This document shows positions 33,591 to 41,560 of a stretch of 64,000 bases of DNA, piece after piece (the first letter of the stretch is position 1; every line of letters begins with the position of its first letter). The notes under the pieces were generated by a model. That model saw nothing but the letters and a program-made list of their open reading frames with translations. It made no database searches and had not been told where the DNA came from. This stretch comes from Anaeromusa acidaminophila DSM 3853. GTDB taxonomy: Bacteria > Bacillota > Negativicutes > Anaeromusales > Anaeromusaceae. The position numbers and the translations under genes are program-made. The stretch lies in contig NZ_KB894583.1 of NCBI RefSeq assembly GCF_000374545.1, forward strand, positions 1-64,000. The letters are read 5' to 3'.

Positions 33591-35036
33591 ATGATGGCGC
33601 AGCATAAGCAATGCCCTACTTTAGACACAGCCGTGCTGGACCGCTTTCCTTCTGTAGACGCGGTGAATTTACAGAGGCTGTTGGAAGCGGCGGTTGCCGG
33701 GGATAAGCACAAAATTATTGTGTTGGATGACGATCCTACCGGTGTGCAGACGGTTCATGATTTATCCGTGTACACGGATTGGTCCTATGAAAGCGTACGA
33801 CAAGGCTTTTTGGAAGAACGCAAAATGTTTTACATTCTGACTAATTCCCGAGGCTTTACCGAAGAGGAGACCATCAAAGCGCATCAAGAGATTGCCAAGA
33901 TGGTATCTCAAGTGGCTCGGGAATTGCAACGACCATTTCTGCTTGTCAATCGCAGCGATTCGACGCTGCGGGGGCACTACCCTTTGGAAACACAGGTGCT
34001 GAAAGAGCAATGGGAGGCTGAAAGCGGTCAGGCGGTGGATGGAGAAATTCTCTGCCCTTATTTCAAGGAAGGAGGCCGGTTTACCCTTGGCAATGTGCAT
34101 TACGTTCGGTATGGCGAGCAACTGGTACCGGCTGGAGAAACCGAATTTGCCAGAGATAAAACTTTTGGCTATTGTGCATCGGATTTGACAGAGTATGTAG
34201 AAGAAAAGACAGTCGGCGCTTATCGCAGCGAGAAGGTAACGACCATTTCGTTAGAAGAACTTAGAAGCCTGCAGGTGGAAGCCATTACGGAGAAGCTGCT
34301 TCGCGTTCACGGCTTCGGCAAGGTGGTTGTTAATGCTGTGGATGCTTGCGACGTGAAAGTGTTTTGCCTAGCTTTGTACCAGGCTCTTAGCCGAGGGAAA
34401 CGCTTTCTATTTCGCGTGGCGGCCGGTTTGGTAAAAGAACTTGGCGCTGTATCGGACAGGCCTCTTTTAACGAGAGAGGATATGTTGAAGAGAACGCTTG
34501 GCACCGGCGGAATCGTCATTGTTGGTTCTCATACGGTTAAAACTACGCAGCAATTAGAACGTTTAAAAGAATTGCCGGACGTTTGCAGTCTAGAATTCAA
34601 CTCCGACTTGGTTTTGGAAGAAGAGCGTTTTGCCGAAGAAATTGAAGCGGTTCTACAGCAGGAAGAAGCTTTACTGCAAAGCGGTAAAACTGTTGTTGTT
34701 TATACCAAACGCAAGCTGCTGTCTTTAGAGGGAGACTCTAAAGAAGCCGCTTTGCGGCGTTCGGTAAAGATTTCCGAGGCTGTGCAATCCTTAGTAGGAC
34801 GGCTGCGGGTAACGCCAGCTTTTGTCGTGGCCAAAGGAGGCATTACCTCTAGCGATGTTGGTACTAAGGCGTTAAAGGTTAAACGCGCTCGCGTTCTCGG
34901 CCAGGTGCGGCCGGGGATTCCCGTATGGCAGACTGGAGAGGAAAGTAAATTTCCCCGCATTCCCTACGTGATTTTTCCGGGAAATGTCGGCGAAGCCGAC
35001 ACCCTAAAAGACGTTGTGAAAGTGTTGATGGGCTAA
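33591..35036 (+). CDS. Four-carbon acid sugar kinase family protein (DUF1537)
   Basis: The 481-residue protein has the two-domain DUF1537 plan. The N-terminal sugar-acid domain has IIVLDDDPTGVQTVHDL, NSRGFTEEE and LVNRSDSTLRGHYPLE. The C-terminal nucleotide domain has GGIVIVGSHTVKTTQQL, VVAKGGITSSDVGTKAL and PYVIFPGNVGEAD. Characterised members (OtnK, DtnK, LtnK) phosphorylate tetronates such as threonate or erythronate derivatives. Here the neighbours are a class II aldolase and a BKACE enzyme rather than PdxA2 or OtnC. ATG ATG at 33591/33594 leaves the exact start open. Confidence 0.88.
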   Translation: MMAQHKQCPTLDTAVLDRFPSVDAVNLQRLLEAAVAGDKHKIIVLDDDPTGVQTVHDLSVYTDWSYESVRQGFLEERKMFYILTNSRGFTEEETIKAHQEIAKMVSQVARELQRPFLLVNRSDSTLRGHYPLETQVLKEQWEAESGQAVDGEILCPYFKEGGRFTLGNVHYVRYGEQLVPAGETEFARDKTFGYCASDLTEYVEEKTVGAYRSEKVTTISLEELRSLQVEAITEKLLRVHGFGKVVVNAVDACDVKVFCLALYQALSRGKRFLFRVAAGLVKELGAVSDRPLLTREDMLKRTLGTGGIVIVGSHTVKTTQQLERLKELPDVCSLEFNSDLVLEEERFAEEIEAVLQQEEALLQSGKTVVVYTKRKLLSLEGDSKEAALRRSVKISEAVQSLVGRLRVTPAFVVAKGGITSSDVGTKALKVKRARVLGQVRPGIPVWQTGEESKFPRIPYVIFPGNVGEADTLKDVVKVLMG

Positions 35037-35105
35037 AGGGGGGAGGGATTCACAGAGCAGCGGGAGCAAGAACGTTTGAAGCAGTTTATATAAGGATAAC
35101 GCAGA

Positions 35106-35141
35106 AAGAGGGCGCCTTTAAAAGGCAGCCCTCTTCTTTGT
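35106..35141. terminator. Terminator at the end of the acid-sugar gene series
   Basis: AAGAGGGC...GCCCTCTT with an inner CCTTT/AAGG pairing is followed by TCTTTG. It lies between the convergent kinase gene and the fusion gene. Confidence 0.75.
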
Positions 35142-35194
35142 GTAGTCTATATTTTTTTCGTAACCCTTCTCGCATCCTTCGATTCCTAGTATCC

Positions 35195-37726
35195 TTACGC
35201 GGTCTCGACCTTGCTGTCTGCCGCAAGGCCCAGCTTTGCCACAGCCTGTTCGCGCATTTTGTACTTCATGATCTTGCCGGCGGCATTCATGGGGAATTCG
35301 CTGACAAAGTCAATATAGCGCGGGGTTTTGTGTTTGGCCATATGAGAGCGGATGTAGTCTTTGAGTTCATCCGAAGTCATCGTTGCGCCGTCTTTCAAGA
35401 TGACGCAGGCCATGATTTCCTCGCCGTACTGTTTGTCCGGCACGCCGATGACTTGTACATCTTTGACTTTTTCATGGGTATAGATGAAGTCTTCAATTTC
35501 CTTGGGATAGATGTTTTCGCCGCCGCGGATGACCATATCCTTGATGCGGCCTGTGATTTTGAAATAACCATTTTCATCGCGCTTGGCCAAATCGCCGGTG
35601 TGGAGCCAGCCGTCTTTGTCGATGGCGGCGGCGGTAGCCTCGGGCATTTTGTAGTAACCTTTCATGATGTTGTAGCCGCGGGCGACAAATTCCCCGGACA
35701 CATTGTCCGGCAAATCTTCGCCGGTTTCAGGATCCACAATTTTGCACTCCACGCCCGGTAAGGCGCGGCCGACGGTAGAGACGCGAAGCTCAATGGAATC
35801 GTCTACACGACTTTGGGTGCAGCCTGGAGCGGATTCCGTTTGGCCGAAGACAATGGTAATCTCCGTCATGTTCATCTTGTTGACCACGTCTTGCATGACT
35901 TTGGTGGGGCAGGGGCTGCCGGCCATGATGCCTGTGCGCACGTGAGAAAAATCGGTTTTGGGAAAATCCGCGTGTTCCAGCATGGCGATGAACATGGTAG
36001 GGACGCCGTGGAAGCAGGTGATTTTTTCGCGGTTGATGCACTCGAGCGATTGCTTGGGAGAGAAGTAAGGCAGCGGAGACATGGTGACGCCATGGGTCAT
36101 GGCGGCTGTCATCGCCAAGACCATGCCGAAGCAGTGGAACATAGGTACCTGGATCATCATGCGATCAGCGGTGGACAGATCCATGCAGTCGCCAATGTTT
36201 TTTCCGTTGTTGACGACATTATAGTGAGTCAGCATGACGCCTTTGGGGAAGCCGGTGGTGCCGGAAGTGTATTGCATGTTGCAGACGTCGTGCTTGTTCA
36301 AAGAACGTTCGCGTCTATAGACCTCCTCTACCGGCACGGTTCCCGACAGTTCAACCGCCTCATCCCAGGTCAGGCATCCTGGCTGCTTGGAGTCGACGGT
36401 AATGATGTTGCGCAAGAACGGCAGACGAACCGAGTGCAGCGGTGTGCCAGGCTTGGTTCGTTCCAACTCGGGGCAAAGCTCTTGCATGATTTCAACGTAG
36501 TTAGAGTCTTTATAGCCGTCAATCATGACCAGCGTATGCGTATCCGACTGACGGAACAAATACTCGGCTTCGTGAATTTTATAGGCTGTATTGACGGTAA
36601 CCAGAACGGCGCCGATTTTGATGGTAGCCCAGAAAGTAATGAACCATTGCGGCACGTTGGTAGCCCAGATCGCGACATGATCGCCTGGCTTTACTCCCAA
36701 AGCAATTAAAGAACGGGCAAAGGCATCCACGTCGTCCCGGAATTCCGCATACGTGCGTGTGTAATCATGCGTGGTATAGCGAAAAGCATACTGGTCGGGA
36801 AATTCAGCTACGACATGATCCAGGACTTGGGGGAAGGTTAGGTCAATAAGGCTGTCCTTTTCCCAGATGAACTTGCCTGTTTTGGCATTGTTGTCAAACA
36901 AGCGGCCCTTGGAAGTATTCTTTTCAATAAAGCGATTCATGTAATGGGCGAAATGAGGGAAGACAACTCCGGCATTCGCCAAGTCCGGTGCCCAGGCTTT
37001 GACCCATTCCAAGGACAGGTAACCGGCGTATTTGATGGAGTTCAGAGCGGACATGATTTGCGCAATCGGCAGATCTCCTTCGCCCAGCATGCGATATTGA
37101 ATGGCATCATCTAGGACGACAGAATCTTTGACATGAGCGTATTTGATGTAAGCGCCGAGGTTCTGCACGGTTTGCTCTGGAGTTTCTCCGGCAAAACGGT
37201 AAGGATGATGAATGTCCCACAAAGCGCCGATGGCGTCACTTGCGATCTGGTTGAGCAACTGGCCCAAACGCTTGGTATCGGCGTAAACGCCGGAGGTTTC
37301 GACCAAAAGCGTGACTTGATTGGCTTCGGCAATGGGAATCAGACGGCGCAGGGCGGCAAGAACCACCTGATCGTCAACGGCTCCTGTTGGTTGGGGTTCA
37401 TTATCGCCTAGAATACGAACATAAGGCGTCCCCAGTTTGCCGGCTAGCGTAATGTAACGTACAAGTTCTTTATGGTTGTCCTCGGCTTTTTCGGCGAACT
37501 TCAGACAGCAGCCGGAGGAAAGGCAAGATATTTCAAGGCGCAGTTCTTCCAACTTTTGTTTGGTATGCGGCCATTGCTCTTCGGAAAGAGGCTGACCTGG
37601 GCCGGTGAAGCGTTTGTTTCCCAGTCCGCGGACCTCAATACCGTCAAAGCCAAAGTCTTTGGCCAGAGAGTAAATGTCGCGCCAGCCGAATTCAGGACAA
37701 CCCAAGGTGGAAAAAGCTATTTTCAT
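35195..37726 (-). CDS. Fused sugar-phosphate isomerase/epimerase-like TIM barrel plus AMP-dependent acyl-CoA synthetase
   Basis: One 843-residue frame runs from ATG 37726 (GAGGAGAG upstream). Residues 1-~270 are an AP-endonuclease-2/xylose-isomerase-like barrel (MKIAFSTLGCPEFGW, FDGIEVRG, LLVETSGVYADT, ALWDIHHPYRFAGE, GYLSLEW). Residues ~300-843 are a complete adenylate-forming acyl-CoA synthetase: YTSGTTGFPKGVMLTHYN, FGQTESAPGCT, GWLHTGDLAKRDENGYF, GRIKDMVIRGGENIYPKEIE and the catalytic Lys in NAAGKIMKYKMRE. The synthetase activates a carboxylic acid to its CoA thioester; the barrel may act on the same carbon skeleton. A T-box leader precedes it. The substrate is unknown. Confidence 0.88.
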   Translation of the reverse strand: MKIAFSTLGCPEFGWRDIYSLAKDFGFDGIEVRGLGNKRFTGPGQPLSEEQWPHTKQKLEELRLEISCLSSGCCLKFAEKAEDNHKELVRYITLAGKLGTPYVRILGDNEPQPTGAVDDQVVLAALRRLIPIAEANQVTLLVETSGVYADTKRLGQLLNQIASDAIGALWDIHHPYRFAGETPEQTVQNLGAYIKYAHVKDSVVLDDAIQYRMLGEGDLPIAQIMSALNSIKYAGYLSLEWVKAWAPDLANAGVVFPHFAHYMNRFIEKNTSKGRLFDNNAKTGKFIWEKDSLIDLTFPQVLDHVVAEFPDQYAFRYTTHDYTRTYAEFRDDVDAFARSLIALGVKPGDHVAIWATNVPQWFITFWATIKIGAVLVTVNTAYKIHEAEYLFRQSDTHTLVMIDGYKDSNYVEIMQELCPELERTKPGTPLHSVRLPFLRNIITVDSKQPGCLTWDEAVELSGTVPVEEVYRRERSLNKHDVCNMQYTSGTTGFPKGVMLTHYNVVNNGKNIGDCMDLSTADRMMIQVPMFHCFGMVLAMTAAMTHGVTMSPLPYFSPKQSLECINREKITCFHGVPTMFIAMLEHADFPKTDFSHVRTGIMAGSPCPTKVMQDVVNKMNMTEITIVFGQTESAPGCTQSRVDDSIELRVSTVGRALPGVECKIVDPETGEDLPDNVSGEFVARGYNIMKGYYKMPEATAAAIDKDGWLHTGDLAKRDENGYFKITGRIKDMVIRGGENIYPKEIEDFIYTHEKVKDVQVIGVPDKQYGEEIMACVILKDGATMTSDELKDYIRSHMAKHKTPRYIDFVSEFPMNAAGKIMKYKMREQAVAKLGLAADSKVETA

Positions 37727-38059
37727 ACGAATCTCTCCTCTGCTTTTGGTTTCCAGGGGGCGGAAACAAAAAAATCGTCCCCTGGCATTGCTGCCAAGAG
37801 ACGAAAGCATACACTTCCGTGGTACCACTCTTGTTGATATGAACTATATCCACTCTGCAGGCGCGGCCTATAGGCGATGCCCCTCTCGTGATAACGGCGA
37901 GATGCCCGTTCACGCCTACTTGCAAATTGCTTTCGGGTGAATGCTCAAGGGTGAGTTTCGCCATGGCGCAGTACGCTGTTTCGCACCAACCAACAGCTCT
38001 CTGAAGTGACGCGGCGCTAGGCTTTTTCCCTTTCAATGCATTTTGTATATTAAAATCTT
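37727..38059 (-). promoter_or_regulatory. T-box riboswitch leader, specifier reads CTC (leucine)
   Basis: The minus strand shows stem I landmarks (AGAGAGCTGTTGGTTGGTGC, GAAACAGC) and then GCGAA-A-CTC-ACCCTTGAGC. The codon CTC followed by A fits the specifier position (37955-37953). Further on is the T-box/antiterminator sequence AGAGTGGTACCACGG (37832-37817). A perfect 13-bp terminator with seven T residues follows (37804-37768). Uncharged tRNA-Leu(GAG) would pair with the specifier and favour read-through. ACT (threonine) in an overlapping register is the main alternative, but the next base would then not be a purine. Confidence 0.88.
37768..37804 (-). terminator. Terminator of the T-box leader
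   Basis: TCGTCTCTTGGCA and TGCCAGGGGACGA pair over 13 positions around GCAA, followed by seven T residues on the minus strand. It lies 42 bases before the start codon. Confidence 0.88.
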
Positions 38060-38065
38060 GGTTAT

Positions 38066-38094
38066 AATTTAGCAAAAAGACTAATCCTTGTCAA
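38066..38094 (-). promoter_or_regulatory. Promoter of the T-box transcript
   Basis: TTGACA (38094-38089), a 17-base spacer and TAAATT (38071-38066) are read on the minus strand. This is a good housekeeping sigma-factor match just upstream of the leader. Confidence 0.75.
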
Positions 38095-38293
38095 GAGAAA
38101 AGTTACAAAAAATATCGAAAGAACAAAAAACAAAGAATGTTAGTGTAAATTAACATCCGGCAGAACGAGAGAAACAAGCGCTGGAATCCTATGATCGGCT
38201 TTGCAAGAAAGATGGCAGGGCTTGAATTTTGTGGTACACTAAGGAAGCGCCTGATTAGTATTGTGTAACGAACAAGGAGGAACTAAAAAATCC

Positions 38294-39973
38294 ATGGAAA
38301 CGCAAGAAAATAAAGCATATAGCCGCAGTGATTTGCTGTCGTGGGGCATGCTGGCTTTGCTTTTTGTGTATATGCTATCTCTGAACTTTCTCATGCCGCT
38401 GCATCGCGATGATTATTGGTATTCCTTGATATGGGGAACGATGGATAAGCTAGCGGTTTTGCCGGATGTCTTTCAATCTATGTACGCCCATTATTTGACC
38501 CATGGCGGTCGTATGACAGCCTATGTGGTACTGAGCAGTTTTTTATTGGCAGGAAAGTTTTGGTTTAATCTATTCAATTCGTTTCTCTATGTGGCTTTAA
38601 TTGTATTGATGTACTGGCATTCGCAACGTCAGCTTACCTGGCGTTTTCAGCCGCATATACTATTGCTGCTGATAACCTTTGCTTGGTTAGGACTGCCGCA
38701 TTTTGCAGAAGTGACGATTTGGATGGCCGGTTCCTGCACGTATTTATTTACGGCCGTACTGATTCTTGCATTCTTTCTTCCCTATCATTTTCAAGCTTTG
38801 GGACGCGGCTTGTGGCGGGGAGGTTTTTTATCTGCTGCAGGTATGTTGCTCTTGGGGGTCCTGGCAGGCTGGGGAATTGAAAATACTTCGGCGACAACGG
38901 CATTCATCAGTGTTTGCGCCACCTTCTACTTTTACAAAAAGAAACAGCTGCAAACATGGATGTTGACAGGCGCTTTTGGCGCGGTATTAGGCATGATTAT
39001 GCTGGTTATTGCGCCGGGAAACTATGTACGCTATGACGATTCGAAAACGAAATTGATTTATCATTTTACCAATCTTATCGCGGCAGGGGCGGAGGCGCTG
39101 CTCTATGTGCTGCCGGTTGTACTGTTTTTGCTTTTGGCTTGGCGGGTTTTGCTTGTTTGTCATGCGAAGGGCGCTGCTGCTATAGTGGAAAATCGGCAAT
39201 TGGACGGACGTTTTATTTTTTCCTCCTTTCTGACCATGGCTGTGATTGCTTTTTTACTGCTTTCCTATAGCAATGGACACTTCTTTTCTACTTGGCTGGG
39301 GCCGTTGCTGATGGCTAAGGTGGCGGTGCCCCTGGGAGTCGCTACGCCGCGCCTGCAGGTGCAGCTTTTCAATACCTTGTCCGGTCTGGAGGAGATGTTG
39401 ATCTATTTGCTCACGATCGCCCAACTGTATCGATATGCCTTTACGAAGCTGTCGTTGCGCAAAAAGGATTTGCAAGGGCTGGCGGCTGGTGTTCGCTGGC
39501 GGGAGATTATGGCGGCGCATCCGGCTTGCTGGCATGTGGCGGCCTGGCTGGGGCTGGCTTTGTTTAATCATTTTGTCATGGTGGCGTCGCCGCGCTTTCC
39601 GGCGCGGGCTACCTTTGGTTCGGTTGCATTCCTGCTGGTTGCGACAGCCAGCGTATTTACTGTGCCCGAAGTGCGGCAATATTTTTTGGAAACGGCGCGC
39701 AGGAAATACTTGGCTTTCTTCGCAGTCTTACTCCTCCTGCCCATGATGGCGGCAACCTTGAATCAGTATGTCACTATCTATCGGGAAGACGGGGCTCGGA
39801 TGGCTTATGTGCAGGAAATGGCGGCTCAGGGAGTGACAGAACTCGAAGTGGCGCCGATTTCCATTAAAAATCGCGTGCTGCGCCATGTGTACTTTGAGGA
39901 TTTAAATAATTCCGTCTCACGCGACCTGCTTTGCAATTATTACGGCCTGAAAACGATCAAGCTGAAAGAATAG
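38294..39973 (+). CDS. Polytopic membrane protein, DUF6056-like (probable GT-C glycosyltransferase type)
   Basis: The protein has about 559 residues from ATG 38294 (AAGGAGG at 38274-38280, slightly long spacing; GTG 38261 is an alternative). Eleven to thirteen membrane helices are visible. The first outer loop holds LHRDDYWYSLIWG, an acidic pair like the catalytic DD/DE of GT-C lipid-linked sugar transferases, and then HYLTHGGRM. The next outer loop has IWMAGSCTYLFTA and later YSNGHFFSTWLGP. Proteins of this kind transfer sugars from polyprenyl carriers at the outer membrane face. The exact acceptor is unknown. A terminator follows at 40081. Confidence 0.65.
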   Translation: METQENKAYSRSDLLSWGMLALLFVYMLSLNFLMPLHRDDYWYSLIWGTMDKLAVLPDVFQSMYAHYLTHGGRMTAYVVLSSFLLAGKFWFNLFNSFLYVALIVLMYWHSQRQLTWRFQPHILLLLITFAWLGLPHFAEVTIWMAGSCTYLFTAVLILAFFLPYHFQALGRGLWRGGFLSAAGMLLLGVLAGWGIENTSATTAFISVCATFYFYKKKQLQTWMLTGAFGAVLGMIMLVIAPGNYVRYDDSKTKLIYHFTNLIAAGAEALLYVLPVVLFLLLAWRVLLVCHAKGAAAIVENRQLDGRFIFSSFLTMAVIAFLLLSYSNGHFFSTWLGPLLMAKVAVPLGVATPRLQVQLFNTLSGLEEMLIYLLTIAQLYRYAFTKLSLRKKDLQGLAAGVRWREIMAAHPACWHVAAWLGLALFNHFVMVASPRFPARATFGSVAFLLVATASVFTVPEVRQYFLETARRKYLAFFAVLLLLPMMAATLNQYVTIYREDGARMAYVQEMAAQGVTELEVAPISIKNRVLRHVYFEDLNNSVSRDLLCNYYGLKTIKLKE

Positions 39974-39984
39974 CCGAGGTTAGG

Positions 39985-40020
39985 AACGAACAAGAGAATT
40001 GGAGAACCGGAGGGGCCGCA
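39985..40020. repeat. R3 repeat unit after the DUF6056-like gene
   Basis: ACGAACAAGAGAATTGGAGAACCGGAGGGG starts 15 bases after the stop codon and has the same orientation as the units at 18194 and 52942. Confidence 0.6.
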
Positions 40021-40078
40021 AGAGGGGAAAAACAGGTACTTCAAGTAACAACAGGATTTAGAGAGGAATTTAGAATTT

Positions 40079-40126
40079 AAAAAAGCCAGTGAAACCTTTT
40101 ACATAAGGATTTCACTGGCTTTTCTG
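40079..40126 (+). terminator. Terminator after the DUF6056-like gene
   Basis: AAAAAGCCAGTGAAACC pairs with GGATTTCACTGGCTTTT over a loop of about ten bases. Only a short T run follows. Confidence 0.75.
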
Positions 40127-40180
40127 GATCATGTTGATCTTTTTTGATTATACTTCCAAACATCGCAAGCCTCATGAGAA

Positions 40181-40256
40181 CCTTCTGGTTCTCTGCGCGA
40201 CTCCTGTTCAATCCAACCTCGTCGTGCCCTCCCTTTACTCCTTCTACTCATGTTTA
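40181..40256. repeat. Two adjacent R3-like units
   Basis: One unit contains TCTGGTTCTCTGCGCGACTC and CTGTTCAATCC. The second contains GCCCTCCCTTTACTCCTTCT and ends in ACTCATGTTTAG. They lie downstream of the minus-strand chbG-like gene. Confidence 0.6.
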
Positions 40257-40284
40257 GATATTCCGTTCTTTCTTACGGAATATC
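40257..40284 (-). terminator. Hairpin spanning the stop codon of the YdjC-like gene
   Basis: GATATTCCGT and ACGGAATATC pair around AAGAAAGA. The left arm is made of the last codons and the TAA stop sits in the loop edge. It lacks a strong T run, so it may protect the transcript end rather than terminate. Confidence 0.5.
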
Positions 40285-41121
40285 CCGGAAAGAAGCCAGG
40301 GTAATTGAGCGCTCTTTGAGCAGCGATTTCGCTTGGCTGCTTAGGACGGTTTGTAGTTCTTCTTCAAACTGGTGCGCCCAGCCGCAGGCGGTAGCTAAAG
40401 CTTGATTATCAGTGCCGGGATGAATCATGATTTCTGTAGAACCGGCGGGCAGCTTTTGCAGGATTTCTAATAAACTTGCTTCGCGCAGACCGCCGCCGGC
40501 GACAATGCCGTAGAAATGGTCCGGCGTCCGAAAGCCGTGCTGTCGCGCCTTGCGGCGGGCTAAGGCGGCCAGAAAGATAAGGCCGGAACGGCCGACGAAC
40601 TGTCCAGGCGTGCAGGAGTAGCCTCCGGTAAAGCCGAGCGGTACGGCAGGAATGCGTACGGCGTTGATTTTGTGGGCGGCGGCCAGTTCTAAGGCGATGT
40701 CGATAATCCCGGGCAGGACATGAAGATGCTGATGACTGTCAATGTGGGTGACGCGCAGGCCGCTGGCGATAACTTTTTGAATTTGCGCGGCCAGTTCGGC
40801 GCGCACTTCTTTTAAAGAAACAGCGCCTTTGAAAAAACGAGCCATAAACTGCGGGTATTTTTCAGCAAGCTGGCCGTTTTCATCGACTAAGCTGGGAATT
40901 TGCTCCGGCGGCAGCAAGGGCTTCTCGCCAATGAGCGTCAAATGCACCCCTACTCCTAACGAAGGATGGGCGGCTGCCTTGGTTACGGCGTCGTCAAAAG
41001 CGGCGGCGCTGGGCATCAAGGTGGCGCTGGTGATGCAGCCGTCTACATGGCCTTGGATGACAGCATCGTTTATTAAAGCATGGCGGCCGAAATCATCGGC
41101 ATTGACAATGAGTTTTCGCAT
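40273..41121 (-). CDS. ChbG/YdjC (HpnK)-family carbohydrate deacetylase
   Basis: The 282-residue protein has the YdjC deacetylase metal motif NADDFG at residues 6-11. HIDSHQHLHVLPG at ~125 gives the two metal histidines, and EIMIHPGTDN at ~240 is typical of the family. GVGVHLTLIGEKPLLP is also conserved. Members remove acetyl groups from diacetylchitobiose or, as HpnK, from hopanoid-linked sugars. The neighbouring GtrA and GT2 genes suggest a lipid-linked sugar substrate. The start has AAAGGAG upstream. Confidence 0.86.
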   Translation of the reverse strand: MRKLIVNADDFGRHALINDAVIQGHVDGCITSATLMPSAAAFDDAVTKAAAHPSLGVGVHLTLIGEKPLLPPEQIPSLVDENGQLAEKYPQFMARFFKGAVSLKEVRAELAAQIQKVIASGLRVTHIDSHQHLHVLPGIIDIALELAAAHKINAVRIPAVPLGFTGGYSCTPGQFVGRSGLIFLAALARRKARQHGFRTPDHFYGIVAGGGLREASLLEILQKLPAGSTEIMIHPGTDNQALATACGWAHQFEEELQTVLSSQAKSLLKERSITLASFRDIP

Positions 41122-41160
41122 GAGTACTCCTTTTTCTGTGTCAGATAGTAAAATTTCTTA

Positions 41161-41194
41161 TGCAAGTAAGCCGAAAGCTGGAGGCTTACTTGCA
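41161..41194 (-). promoter_or_regulatory. 12-bp perfect hairpin in the leader of the YdjC-like gene
   Basis: TGCAAGTAAGCC and GGCTTACTTGCA pair around a ten-base loop, 40 bases upstream of the start codon on the minus strand. It abuts the R1 element. Function unknown. Confidence 0.5.
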
Positions 41195-41340
41195 TTTGAG
41201 ACAAGATTTGCGCGCGCCTCGAAAAAGCGGGCTAAGTTGGCAGTTTCTTAACTCGCTGCGCTCAAACAAGCGAAACTGTATTCCGTCTTAACTCGCTTTT
41301 TCGTCCTGCGGACCGGCTTGCTCCAATAAAAGTCTCAAAT
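41194..41340. repeat. R1 structured repeat, copy A
   Basis: The 147-base element has ends ATTTGAGAC and GTCTCAAAT. An inner stem CGAAAAAGCGGG...CTCGCTTTTTCG and a core stem CAGTTTC/GAAACTG are visible. The same skeleton occurs at 44473-44620 and 56920-57067 with different stem sequences that still pair. Conserved loops include CTCGCTG.GCTCA and GTCCTGCGGACCG. A small GCGC-ATCCA-GCGC hairpin follows at 41369-41382. Confidence 0.82.
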
Positions 41341-41405
41341 ACAAGCAGTGCCGCCGTAACCGACCCTAGGCGCATCCAGCGCTTTTATTAGCATTATTCT
41401 GTAGA

Positions 41406-41560
41406 GAACCGATGACTTAATGAGCACTCCGCTTAAGCACGAATTTTTTTCGTCAGACGAGAAAGAAAACGCAGGCATAGCGGCGCTTTGTCGAGTATTT
41501 CTGACGATGTATGACGAGAAAAAGGCCGCTTTAGTGTGAGATGCGAATAAGTCATCGGTT
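41406..41560. repeat. 155-base inverted-repeat element overlapping the gtrA-like stop codon
   Basis: GAACCGATGACTTA (41406-41419) is the exact reverse complement of TAAGTCATCGGTTC (41547-41560). Inside, CGTCAGA (41450-41456) pairs with TCTGACG. The right end includes the last codons of the GtrA-like gene. It looks like a small non-coding mobile element or a folded RNA. With R1 copy A it fills the 430-base gap, in which I see no gene. Confidence 0.7.

Noticed and set aside
35813-36709. 298-codon and 207-codon plus-strand frames opposite the acyl-CoA synthetase fusion
   Set aside because: They are shadows of the conserved synthetase (reverse-complement codon bias) with no motif or start signal.
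37817-37832. Threonine (ACT) reading of the T-box specifier
   Set aside because: ACT would be followed by C, whereas the base after the specifier codon is normally a purine. CTC followed by A fits better. Left as an alternative only.
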